64,000 nucleotides of DNA from CAYWWY01 sp964462525 (GTDB taxonomy: Bacteria; Thermotogota; Thermotogae; MWEM01). Below the pieces are notes generated by a model. That model was given only the letters and a program-made list of their open reading frames with translations, searched no databases and was not told the DNA's origin. How positions within the stretch are numbered: position 1 is the stretch's first letter; each line of letters starts with the position of its first letter. A program made the translations under genes and the position numbers. The stretch is taken from contig CAYWWY010000001.1 of NCBI GenBank assembly GCA_964462525.1, positions 186,001 to 250,000 of the forward strand, in the 5' to 3' direction. Below, in pieces: positions 7,756 through 15,988 of the stretch.

Positions 7756-8518
7756 ACTCGATCAACTTTCTTTTTCTTACGAACGAGAATCTCCATTAAT
7801 CAACAATTTATCTCTCGTGATTTCTTCTGCGGAATTTTTTGGGATCATTGGCCCCAATGGTTCAGGAAAAAGCACATTGCTGAAGTTGATCTGTGGGCTT
7901 TTACGCCCTGATAAAGGAGAAATCCGAATCGACGGAGCAAGTACTGCCCGCACTTCGAGAAAAAAGCTTGCTCAAAATGTTTCTGCGGTATTGCAGGACT
8001 TCTTGCCCGTATATGATTTCGCCGTTCAAGACATAGTTCATATGGGACGGATCCCTTATCACAACCCTTTCTCCGAGCAACGATTCGAAGACTATCAGAT
8101 CGTCCGAAAAGCGATTGAGCAAACCCAATTGAATGGTTTTGAAAAACGACGGTACTATACGTTAAGCGGGGGAGAAAAACAGCGAACGATCATTGCAAAG
8201 TGCTTTGCTCAACAAACCCCGGTTATTCTTTTGGATGAGTTCATTGCTCATCTCGATTTGGGGCATATACAGCAGGTTCTGCAAACTGTTTCATATAAGA
8301 ATGACAAAGAGAAAATCACTATCGTCGGGGTTTTTCACGATATTAATATAGCCGCTCTTTACTGTGATCGGATCTGCGTCTTGAACCATGGAGATCTCGA
8401 ATGCATAGGGACTCCAGAAGAGGTGATTCAGAAAGAACTCCTGCAATCCGTATTTTCTGCTCAATGCGAAGTGATTGATCACCCGGTTCTTCATAAACCC
8501 CAGGTGGTCCTTTTGTGA
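7748..8518 (+). CDS. ABC transporter ATP-binding protein, FecE/BtuD type
   Basis: 256 residues with Walker A GPNGSGKST, Q-loop (AVLQD), signature LSGGEKQR, Walker B VILLDEF with the catalytic Glu, D-loop HLD and switch His (GVFHDIN). The overall pattern (GLLRPDKGEI, QDIVHMGRIPY) is that of ATPases for iron-siderophore or cobalamin importers. The position behind metH suggests B12 uptake, but no permease or binding protein lies in the window, so the substrate is inferred. DEFIAHLD replaces the usual DEPTSHLD. The TTG at 7748 is preferred (GGAAG about 9 bases upstream, 8-nt overlap with metH); another TTG lies at 7727. It overlaps the next gene by 4 nt. Confidence 0.83.
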   Translation: MIELDQLSFSYERESPLINNLSLVISSAEFFGIIGPNGSGKSTLLKLICGLLRPDKGEIRIDGASTARTSRKKLAQNVSAVLQDFLPVYDFAVQDIVHMGRIPYHNPFSEQRFEDYQIVRKAIEQTQLNGFEKRRYYTLSGGEKQRTIIAKCFAQQTPVILLDEFIAHLDLGHIQQVLQTVSYKNDKEKITIVGVFHDINIAALYCDRICVLNHGDLECIGTPEEVIQKELLQSVFSAQCEVIDHPVLHKPQVVLL

Positions 8519-9666
8519 ATGATTTGATCGATGCGTTGTATGACGCGCAGTACTTACATCGATTGCATGACTTGAGAGCGAAAAGCCAATGGGCTATCGA
8601 TTCTTTATCGCAGGCACGTCTCAAGAAAATGGATGATTCGGGGTTTTCCTATATCATTAATAAATTGGATAATTCGTTAAAAGAGAAGCTTCGAGGAGTA
8701 GACCTTCTTACGGTTATGTTCGCATGGGACAAGCTTTTCTACGGTTCTGGAAAGTTTTCCGATCGCCTTGAAGCGTGTTGTGACTTATTGGATCTTTCTG
8801 ATTGGGATTTGGGGTTTTTGCTCTTCTTTACCGCTCCAAAAAGCTTTTTCCCCCCTAACCCTTTGGTTATCGCTTATTTTCAAAAGATCAAATCAACGAT
8901 TGCGGAAACCTCTTTCCTTCAGTTCACCCAGACAGCCTCAAAGATTTGGAAGACCCGAAGAGACCATGACGTTTTTCCATCACCGATGGAACTGTATGCT
9001 GCGTTATTGACTATGAGGGATCGTTATGAGAACCCGAATCCTTTTAGTTCTTTTGTAGACACGCATGATGAACGACTTTTTTCGGAACTCATCGATAGCA
9101 TACGGAATCTGAGCTTGTATAGACTGAATCCAATGCAGATCACCTGGATTAGAGACTTATGCAGCGACTTTTCGGATCCGCAAAGATTCCGTCTTATGGA
9201 ACGGATGCGCCAGGAAAACATCCATCCCTATATCCGAAGGATTATAACGAAGCAACCCAAACAAGGAGCCATCGTTGACGGGAGCAACATCATTTTTTCC
9301 GGTCTTTTGCAACCAGATCCCCTTCGACTCAGAGACCTAATGAATGCTTTGGGCGCTTTCCCCACCCTTTTCTTTCCGATCCGCTTTGTGTTCGACGCCA
9401 ATGTGGATTACATCATCCCAACCAACCATGCATTTTGGAACACCCACTTTCGAAGCAATCCTGAGGTTGTCCGTTTTTCTCCAGCGGACGAATGGATAAT
9501 CCAAACAGCATACGAGCAAAAATACGCTGTCATATCCAATGATCAGTATCGGCAGCATCAGAACTTGGGGTTGCCTATATACCCCTTTCTTCCTCATCAA
9601 GTGCGCCTTTGTCGGAAAGAGGACGCTAGACCAGGTACGATATCAAAAAAGCGGTCAAACCGGTAA
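8515..9666 (+). CDS. NYN-domain (Zc3h12a-like PIN fold) ribonuclease with unknown helical N-terminus
   Basis: 383 residues. The C-terminal ~250-360 region carries the acidic pattern of NYN/Regnase-like nucleases: VDGSNI (D255, N258), FVFDANVD (D294), SPADEWI (D325, E326) and ISNDQYR (D343). These enzymes cut RNA with a metal ion. The first ~245 residues look all-helical and I do not recognise them; they may select the substrate or partner. The GTG start at 8515 overlaps the ABC gene stop (GTGA) and has GGTGG upstream, so it is translationally coupled to the methionine/ABC operon. The 3' end overlaps the convergent DUF401 gene by 41 nt. The target RNA is unknown. Confidence 0.75.
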   Translation: MNDLIDALYDAQYLHRLHDLRAKSQWAIDSLSQARLKKMDDSGFSYIINKLDNSLKEKLRGVDLLTVMFAWDKLFYGSGKFSDRLEACCDLLDLSDWDLGFLLFFTAPKSFFPPNPLVIAYFQKIKSTIAETSFLQFTQTASKIWKTRRDHDVFPSPMELYAALLTMRDRYENPNPFSSFVDTHDERLFSELIDSIRNLSLYRLNPMQITWIRDLCSDFSDPQRFRLMERMRQENIHPYIRRIITKQPKQGAIVDGSNIIFSGLLQPDPLRLRDLMNALGAFPTLFFPIRFVFDANVDYIIPTNHAFWNTHFRSNPEVVRFSPADEWIIQTAYEQKYAVISNDQYRQHQNLGLPIYPFLPHQVRLCRKEDARPGTISKKRSNR

Positions 9667-10780
9667 TTGCCAAGATGGGCGCCATCCGGATCAGGGTTTT
9701 ATACAAATCCGTTTGAAAGTAATTCACAGTCAGTACGATACACAGATGAACCGGAGACATTAGGACTCCAGCTACCGCTCCAAAATACAGCCACAAAGGA
9801 TCTGCGCCTAAAACCAGAAGCAAAGGGGCAGAGATTCCGATAGCGCTTTGAGTGATACCTGTTGCAAGCCCAATTAAAAAGGGTAAGAGGAAGGTAAGAA
9901 CGTTCAAGTTCAACCCCAATTGTTGTAAGTCTGTTGCGATGTCTGCAGCAAGCTGAACGTGTTCCAAATAAGCTTTATAGGCAAAAAATGAAAAGAGCAA
10001 AAAGAAAACAGGGAAGCGTTTGGCGGTTTTTTTCATGGATGGGATCAAGGAATGGTATCGTAAGCAAAAATAGACTCCTACCGTTATCAACAGAGCCAGA
10101 TACCCCTCCATCCGAAATCCGAGAATCAACACCCCTGTGATCGCAATCACCAACAAAACCCACAATCCCTTCAGGGAATGCAGACCGGCTTTTTTCATTT
10201 TGGGCAATGAAATTCCATTTAAGTAGATCCACCCGCCTACTACTGCTGTGAGAAAGATTGGGAAGGCCTTAATTGAAAAGGACGCCATATTGATTGACGC
10301 CAAAGAACAAATAATAATCAGAGCAGGATACAAGGGCCAAAAAAACTCTACAGCGTGCCGAAACCAGAAGTTGGCCAGCACAAGATACTCGTTGGAGGAA
10401 TCTTTCCCCACCATTTTCACTATGGGCGCTGTAAACATGGCTCCGCCAGGCATTGGCAAAAAACCGATCATTAATGGCATAAAAGCAACAGATGTTTTTG
10501 GATCAAATAGATTTTGAACGGAATGGGAGAATTTTTGGTCATCTCGAGAGTGTGACAAGCCTTCGCTGAAAAGAAAGATCAGAAATACCGGAATTACCGA
10601 TCGATATAAAGCGATATCGGAAAAAGGTTCAATCAAACTCAGGAAAAGGGCATTACCATCCCAACGAAAAACGATCACAATCATGATTGCTGCGAATACT
10701 GCCATAAAGATCGATCGGCTCAATTTCTGAACCAGTACAAGAACCAATAGAGACACCAAAATGATTGCGAAAGACAACAA
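9626..10780 (-). CDS. DUF401 family integral membrane protein
   Basis: 384 residues, almost wholly hydrophobic with about ten membrane segments. PLMIGFLPMPGGAMFTAPIV and the later GLATGITQSAIGIS and AGVLMSPVHLC are hallmarks of DUF401 proteins, distant relatives of GntP/ion-transporter-type permeases. It is a probable secondary transporter in the cytoplasmic membrane; the substrate is unknown. The start is TTG at 10780 (GGTGA upstream). It lies 13 nt behind ispG and is probably the last gene of the long minus-strand operon. No terminator hairpin was seen after it; the 3' end overlaps the convergent NYN gene. Confidence 0.8.
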   Translation of the reverse strand: MLSFAIILVSLLVLVLVQKLSRSIFMAVFAAIMIVIVFRWDGNALFLSLIEPFSDIALYRSVIPVFLIFLFSEGLSHSRDDQKFSHSVQNLFDPKTSVAFMPLMIGFLPMPGGAMFTAPIVKMVGKDSSNEYLVLANFWFRHAVEFFWPLYPALIIICSLASINMASFSIKAFPIFLTAVVGGWIYLNGISLPKMKKAGLHSLKGLWVLLVIAITGVLILGFRMEGYLALLITVGVYFCLRYHSLIPSMKKTAKRFPVFFLLFSFFAYKAYLEHVQLAADIATDLQQLGLNLNVLTFLLPFLIGLATGITQSAIGISAPLLLVLGADPLWLYFGAVAGVLMSPVHLCIVLTVNYFQTDLYKTLIRMAPILAITGLTAFLISYLV

Positions 10781-10793
10781 AGATCACCAGGCC

Positions 10794-11849
10794 TTAGGCG
10801 CGTTCACGAATAACCTCTTGTAGTAGAACAAAAAAGCGATTCCATAACTGATCTTTTGGGTAAGCGGCGACGACCTTTCCTTTACGAAAGATCACTCCCC
10901 CGTGTTTTGTTCCAGCGATTCCAAGATCCGCTTCTTTGCCTTCCCCAATACCGTTTACAGCGCAACCCATTACCGCTATGGTTATCGACACATCACAAAA
11001 ACCAAGAAAGGCTTCGATTTGTTCGGCCCATTCTTCAACAGGAGCATCGGTTCTTCCACAGGTGGGGCAAGCAATGACGATTGGACCCTTTTTCAACCCC
11101 AAAGAACCTAGAAGAATCTTTGCTGCACGGACTTCATAAATTGGGTCCCCTGTGATCGAATAACGAATGGTGTCTCCTATGCCTTCCTGTAATAGACTTC
11201 CAATCAGCGCACTGGACTTTATTAGTGAAGAGAAAAGGGTACCTGCTTCTGTCAACCCGATATGGAGGGGATATGAACACTGGCTTGCAACTGATCGGGT
11301 CGCTTCCAGAGTCTGTTGTATATCAGAAGCTTTTACCGCCACAATGATCTGGTCGAAACCGGCTTCTTCCAAAATACGCACTTCTCTCATTGCAGCTTCG
11401 GCTAGCGCTTCCGCTTTGAGTAAATGAGCAAGGTCCTCAGGAAGCGAACCTGAATTGGCTCCAACTCGTATGGATACTCCCATTCTTTTGGCTTCAAATG
11501 CGATATCCCGAATCCGTTCAGCGTTTTTTATATTGCCTGGATTCAAGCGGATTTTGGGGATCCCCTGATGAATAGCTTCTATGGCAATTTTGTAATCATA
11601 ATGAACATCAGCAATCAAAGGGATTGGATCGGTTCGTTCCAGAACTTCTGGTAAGAACTCGAGCGATTCTCGATCAGGCAATGCAACCCGTACCAAATCA
11701 GCCCCACATTGATTGAGCTGGTGAATTTGGGCTATACAAGCAGAGGTGTTTGATATAGGTACTGTGCACATTGACTGAATCGCAATCGGGTGATCCCCTC
11801 CGATTACTATGGATCCTACTGGAATTGGAATGCTCGATCTTCGCTTCAA
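10794..11849 (-). CDS. ispG: 4-hydroxy-3-methylbut-2-en-1-yl diphosphate synthase (IspG/GcpE)
   Basis: 351 residues. Catalyses the penultimate step of the MEP isoprenoid pathway, converting ME-cPP to HMBPP with a [4Fe-4S] cluster. Visible blocks: IQSMCTVPISNT, DVHYDYKIA, KIRLNPGNI and RVGANSGSL in the TIM barrel, then the cluster ligands CPTCGRT and MGCAVNGIGE, whose Glu follows GIG. This is the short bacterial form without the plant insert. TTG at 11849 is the only well-placed start: the upstream ATGATG reads into a stop in another frame. Located 37 nt after thrS and 13 nt before the DUF401 gene. Confidence 0.95.
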   Translation of the reverse strand: MKRRSSIPIPVGSIVIGGDHPIAIQSMCTVPISNTSACIAQIHQLNQCGADLVRVALPDRESLEFLPEVLERTDPIPLIADVHYDYKIAIEAIHQGIPKIRLNPGNIKNAERIRDIAFEAKRMGVSIRVGANSGSLPEDLAHLLKAEALAEAAMREVRILEEAGFDQIIVAVKASDIQQTLEATRSVASQCSYPLHIGLTEAGTLFSSLIKSSALIGSLLQEGIGDTIRYSITGDPIYEVRAAKILLGSLGLKKGPIVIACPTCGRTDAPVEEWAEQIEAFLGFCDVSITIAVMGCAVNGIGEGKEADLGIAGTKHGGVIFRKGKVVAAYPKDQLWNRFFVLLQEVIRERA

Positions 11850-11886
11850 AAGACAATCATCATCCTATACCCTTATGGCCTAGGGT

Positions 11887-13857
11887 TTACGAGGAATATG
11901 CGGAATTCAACAGATACCTGTCGATTTCTTCAGTCATTTTTTCGATGATCTCTTCCAATGGCTTTGGACCGATATCCGTTCCGCAACGTAGACGCACCGA
12001 TGCTGTTTGGACCTTTGATTCTAAATCTCCCACAACTAGCATATAAGGGATCTTCTGCAGTTGCGCTTCCCTGATTTTGTAAGTGATTTTTCGAGGTTTG
12101 TCATCCACCTCAGCTCGGATGCCCGCTTGTTCCAATTTGCTTTTGTAAGCATAACACTGCTCGTTATGTCGATCTGCTATGGGTAAAAGGATCGCCTGTG
12201 TTGGAGCCAACCAAAGAGGAAAAGCGCCTGCAAAATGTTCGATCAGAACCCCGAAGATCCGTTCTAAAGCGCCTAATACTGTTCGATGAATCATAACAGG
12301 GCGTTCTTCTTCATTATTACTCGTGACGTATGTAAGATCAAACCTCTGCGGCATCTGGAAATCAAGCTGGACCGTTGCGCACTGCCAAGTTCTACCGATG
12401 GAATCACGAATATGGTAATCAATTTTGGGCCCGTAGAATGCGCCATCTCCTTCATTGACTCGGTATGAGACGGACGCCTCTTCAAGAGCTTCTCTAAGCG
12501 CTTGTGTCGCGATATCCCATTGCTCGATTGAACCCATGAAGTCTTCGGGACGTGTACTCAGTTCAACTTGGTAGGTGAATCCGAATACCCGATATATCCG
12601 GTCAACAAGATGGATAACTCCCAAAAGCTCATCTTTCATCTGATTGGTTGTACAAAATATGTGGGCATCATCTTGAGTGATCGCCCGAACTCGAAAAAGG
12701 CCATGTAGAACGCCGCTGCGTTCATAGCGGTGTACTTTTCCAATCTCAGACATTCGGAGCGGGAGATCTCTATAACTTACCGTGCCATTTTGATAGATCT
12801 GAATATGCCCAGGACAGTTCATCGGTTTGATCGCATAGGTCTGTTCGTCTTTTTCAACGAAATACATGTTCTCGCGAAAGTGATCCCAATGACCGGATTG
12901 GTGCCACAACTTCTCGTGAAGAATCAAGGGGGTCATTACCTCTTGATATCCCGCCTCTTTGTGCGTCTTCCTCCACATTTCCAGCAATGCCTGAATCGCG
13001 ATGACTCCTTTTGGTAAAAAGGTCGGCATACCCGCTGCCGTATCAGTATGAATCATAAACAAACCCAGATTTGGCCCAAGCTTCCGATGATCTCTCCTTT
13101 TGGCTTCTTCCAGCATGTCCAAATGGGTTTCCAATGCCTCTTTGGATGCGAAAACAGTCCCATAAATCCGCTGAAGCATGGGCTTTTTCTCGTCTCCATG
13201 CCAATAGGCTCCTGCAAGAGAGAGCAACTTGAAGTGTTTAATTTTCCCTGTTGATGGTATGTGTGGACCACGGCAAAGATCGATGAATTCTCCTTGCCGA
13301 TAAAAGGTAATCCGTTCGCCTTCTGCCAACTCATGAATCAACTCAATTTTAAAAGTTTGGTCCTGATCCTTCATCAATTGGAGGGCCTCTTCTTTGGTAA
13401 GCTCAAATCGTTCCAATGGCAAATCTTCTTCGATGATCCTCTTCATCTCTTTTTCAATCAGAGGTAGGTCCTCTTCTTTGATCTTCCCTTCCGTCAGAAG
13501 AATATCGTAGTAAAAGCCATCTTCAATCGTTGGACCTATTCCCAAACGGACATTGGAAGATCCAAAGATTCTTTCTACAGCTTGTGCCATGATATGAGCC
13601 ATCGTATGCCGGTAAAAAGTAGTCGCTGCTTCATCCTCCTTCTTCAACAAAACAAGATCCACAATCTCGTCAGGGCCTTTTTGCTTAAAAGAGCTCATGG
13701 GTCGGAAAAGATCCCCAGGTTCTCCATTGATCAAGGCGCCAATCACGCTTTTTGCTAGTCCTTTGGAAATCCCTTCTGCAATCGATAAGGGTGTTTCTGT
13801 TCCTTCATACATACGGATTTGTCCGTCAGGAAATCGCACTTTTACTTTTTGGGACAT
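11887..13857 (-). CDS. thrS: Threonyl-tRNA synthetase
   Basis: 656 residues, full-length class II synthetase. Order: TGS domain (1-62), editing domain with HTMAHIMAQA and later YWHGD, catalytic core with MNCPGH (zinc Cys), RVRAITQDDAHIFC (motif 2) and the C-terminal anticodon-binding domain (LPIADRHNE, VDDKPRKITYKIREAQ, PYMLVVGD). Loads threonine on tRNA-Thr in the cytoplasm. ATG at 13857 has AAAGGAGGT eight bases upstream. Only 32 nt separate it from kdd, so no T-box leader is possible here, unlike many Bacillota thrS genes. Confidence 0.97.
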   Translation of the reverse strand: MSQKVKVRFPDGQIRMYEGTETPLSIAEGISKGLAKSVIGALINGEPGDLFRPMSSFKQKGPDEIVDLVLLKKEDEAATTFYRHTMAHIMAQAVERIFGSSNVRLGIGPTIEDGFYYDILLTEGKIKEEDLPLIEKEMKRIIEEDLPLERFELTKEEALQLMKDQDQTFKIELIHELAEGERITFYRQGEFIDLCRGPHIPSTGKIKHFKLLSLAGAYWHGDEKKPMLQRIYGTVFASKEALETHLDMLEEAKRRDHRKLGPNLGLFMIHTDTAAGMPTFLPKGVIAIQALLEMWRKTHKEAGYQEVMTPLILHEKLWHQSGHWDHFRENMYFVEKDEQTYAIKPMNCPGHIQIYQNGTVSYRDLPLRMSEIGKVHRYERSGVLHGLFRVRAITQDDAHIFCTTNQMKDELLGVIHLVDRIYRVFGFTYQVELSTRPEDFMGSIEQWDIATQALREALEEASVSYRVNEGDGAFYGPKIDYHIRDSIGRTWQCATVQLDFQMPQRFDLTYVTSNNEEERPVMIHRTVLGALERIFGVLIEHFAGAFPLWLAPTQAILLPIADRHNEQCYAYKSKLEQAGIRAEVDDKPRKITYKIREAQLQKIPYMLVVGDLESKVQTASVRLRCGTDIGPKPLEEIIEKMTEEIDRYLLNSAYSS

Positions 13858-13889
13858 GTGAACCTACCTCCTTTCCTCAATGATGAGAA

Positions 13890-14945
13890 TCATCCGTATC
13901 TTTTTTCAAATAGCTGTCTGATTTCAAGGTTTTCTCTAACGATATCAAGTGCGTATTGCGCATGTTCTTTCGCATATCCATTACCGATGATCATTTCAAG
14001 ATCTTTTCCAACGCCTTCCGCTCCCAAAGCGGCTTTGGTAAAACTCGTCGCCATGGAAAAGAAATAGAGCTTTCCATAGTTTCGCGTTGAAAGAATACAG
14101 CCCATCTCAGAATTTGGTGCATTGACCACGTTGATTGTTACATCCGCCATGTTTTCCGAAGTGGACCGTGCAACTTTTTCGTAAACTTCCAGTGCCTGTG
14201 TGGCATCCGCCGTTAGGATCTGATCGCAAATATGAAGTTGCTCCAGTTCTTCTCGGTTGTCTTGTTCATGGATCAACCCGATTACACGGCCGATGGAACC
14301 GGTCATTTTCTTGGCAATATAAGAACAAAGAATGCCCGATTTACCAGCAGCACCAACGATCAAGACGGTATCCCCTGGACGGACCATCCGGGCGGTTTGA
14401 ATCGGCGCGCCTGCGACATCCAAGATTGAAAGGGCCAAAGCCTCGCTTAGATCTGATGGGAGCTTTGCCAATACTCCACTCTTAAAAAGGACCGCTTTGC
14501 CTTTGATCTCCACTTGATCACGGTCCAGGTAGACTTTCTGTATTTGATCGATCCAAAGGGGGGTTAATGAAAGCGACACCAACGTGGCCACTTTATCTCC
14601 AATCGAAACCCCCTTTTCCACAGATAGCTCGGGAGAAATCCGAGAGATTTGACCGATCAGCATCCCTCCAGACCCAGTTACGGGGTTGTGCATTTTCCCA
14701 CGGGTATGAACGATTTCTTGGATTTTTTTGCCCACAAGGTCTTCCAACTCTTTATCTGGGAAAACTTCACCACATTCTTCTAGGATTTGCCGAAAAGAAG
14801 CGGAATCGATGTTTAACCGACGAACATCAATCAAAATCTCCTGATCAAAATCATAACTCATATCATTGTCCAGTTTCCAAGCCGGTTGAGGCAATACTCC
14901 TTTTGGTTCGACAACGCGGTGGGTTCCAAAGGGACAAACGTTCAT
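13890..14945 (-). CDS. kdd: L-erythro-3,5-diaminohexanoate dehydrogenase
   Basis: 351 residues. The N-terminal CPFGTHRVVEPKGVLPQPAW and the LNIDSASF block match the lysine-fermentation enzyme known from Fusobacterium and Clostridium, which deaminates 3,5-diaminohexanoate to 5-amino-3-oxohexanoate with NAD(P). A nucleotide-binding fold is visible at VLIVGAAGKSG. The other lysine-fermentation genes (kamA, kamDE, kce, kal) are not in this window. It sits between the SurA-like and thrS genes with 23- and 32-nt gaps. The ATG at 14945 has an AGGAG-type site in the gap. Confidence 0.88.
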   Translation of the reverse strand: MNVCPFGTHRVVEPKGVLPQPAWKLDNDMSYDFDQEILIDVRRLNIDSASFRQILEECGEVFPDKELEDLVGKKIQEIVHTRGKMHNPVTGSGGMLIGQISRISPELSVEKGVSIGDKVATLVSLSLTPLWIDQIQKVYLDRDQVEIKGKAVLFKSGVLAKLPSDLSEALALSILDVAGAPIQTARMVRPGDTVLIVGAAGKSGILCSYIAKKMTGSIGRVIGLIHEQDNREELEQLHICDQILTADATQALEVYEKVARSTSENMADVTINVVNAPNSEMGCILSTRNYGKLYFFSMATSFTKAALGAEGVGKDLEMIIGNGYAKEHAQYALDIVRENLEIRQLFEKRYG

Positions 14946-14968
14946 CGAAATCCAACTCCTTTCAAAAC

Positions 14969-15973
14969 CTAAAATAAGATCTCAATCGAGGCTATATCTA
15001 TATAATAGTCAAACTCGTTTTGCAGCCATTGTTGCCAAAGCATGAATCGTTTTTCCAAAACGATTGCTTCTCGGATTTCTCTCTCTACGTTCTGTTGACT
15101 AGATTCTCCTCCTCTCAAAGCTTTCGCTTTTAAGATATGATAACCCAAGGGTGTTTGGATCGGTCCGACTACAGTTCCCGCAGGATAAGAGAAGATCACA
15201 TCAAATTGGCGAAAGACGCCTTGTTCCATCCAGCCCAAATCCCCACCTGAACCTTTGGTGAGTTCATCCTGTGAATAGATTTTCGCTGCTTCTTCAAAGC
15301 TCATCTCATTCAAGGCATCCATCACTTGAAAGGCATCGATATGAGTCTCCACCAAGATGTGATAGATATGAGCTGAATGAACCCCAACGATCTGATCAGA
15401 GTCATGAGCGAGGTATTCATGGATTTCAGCTTGAGATACCTCAGGTTCTTGGATCAGGCTTTCCATTAGCCGTATGTTGGTCAAAGCCAATCTTCGTTGG
15501 AATGCAAGATACATCTTATAGTCATCCAAAGACTCATATCCCTGGAGCATCATATAGTTTTCAAACTCTTTTAGAGTAACACCTGTCGCATCCAGTACTT
15601 CATCTAGGTAGTTTCGAACAAATGACTGAACCTCTTGTTCGGATACTCCGACTCCTTTGGTTTCAGCCAAATCGAAAAGGACGTAAGCACGGATGATTTG
15701 GTCCAAAATCCGTTCTTTGTAAGTGAGGAGAAGGTCATAACCCTGATCGGATCCGAGAAGCGTCTCGTAAAAGGATATATTGTCTTGTTTGATCCGTAAT
15801 AAAGTGATAGGCAAGCGAGCTTCCACTTCCAATAATCTTCCTGTGATTGGTCTACCGTTCACGGTTGCGACGATCATGTCCGGCGATACACTTAGTTTTC
15901 CCGGATCAGCGATCCCTGATCCAGAGATGAATAGCATCATTAGCAACACGAAAAGAGGGGTTGCATTCTTCAT
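14969..15973 (-). CDS. Exported SurA/PrsA-like peptidyl-prolyl isomerase
   Basis: 334 residues. Residues 1-22 are a signal peptide (LFVLLMMLFISGSGIA). A SurA-type N-terminal helical domain (VNGRPITGRLLEVEARLP) precedes a parvulin rotamase domain at ~190-285 (AHIYHILVET, FEEAAKIYSQD, GGDLGWMEQG, PIQTPLGYHILK). It would fold exported proteins outside the cytoplasmic membrane. No lipobox Cys is present after the signal, which is more like SurA than lipoprotein PrsA. Directly follows the O-antigen-ligase-family gene (15-nt gap). Confidence 0.87.
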   Translation of the reverse strand: MKNATPLFVLLMMLFISGSGIADPGKLSVSPDMIVATVNGRPITGRLLEVEARLPITLLRIKQDNISFYETLLGSDQGYDLLLTYKERILDQIIRAYVLFDLAETKGVGVSEQEVQSFVRNYLDEVLDATGVTLKEFENYMMLQGYESLDDYKMYLAFQRRLALTNIRLMESLIQEPEVSQAEIHEYLAHDSDQIVGVHSAHIYHILVETHIDAFQVMDALNEMSFEEAAKIYSQDELTKGSGGDLGWMEQGVFRQFDVIFSYPAGTVVGPIQTPLGYHILKAKALRGGESSQQNVEREIREAIVLEKRFMLWQQWLQNEFDYYIDIASIEILF

Positions 15974-15988
15974 TTTGTGCCTCCTTTA

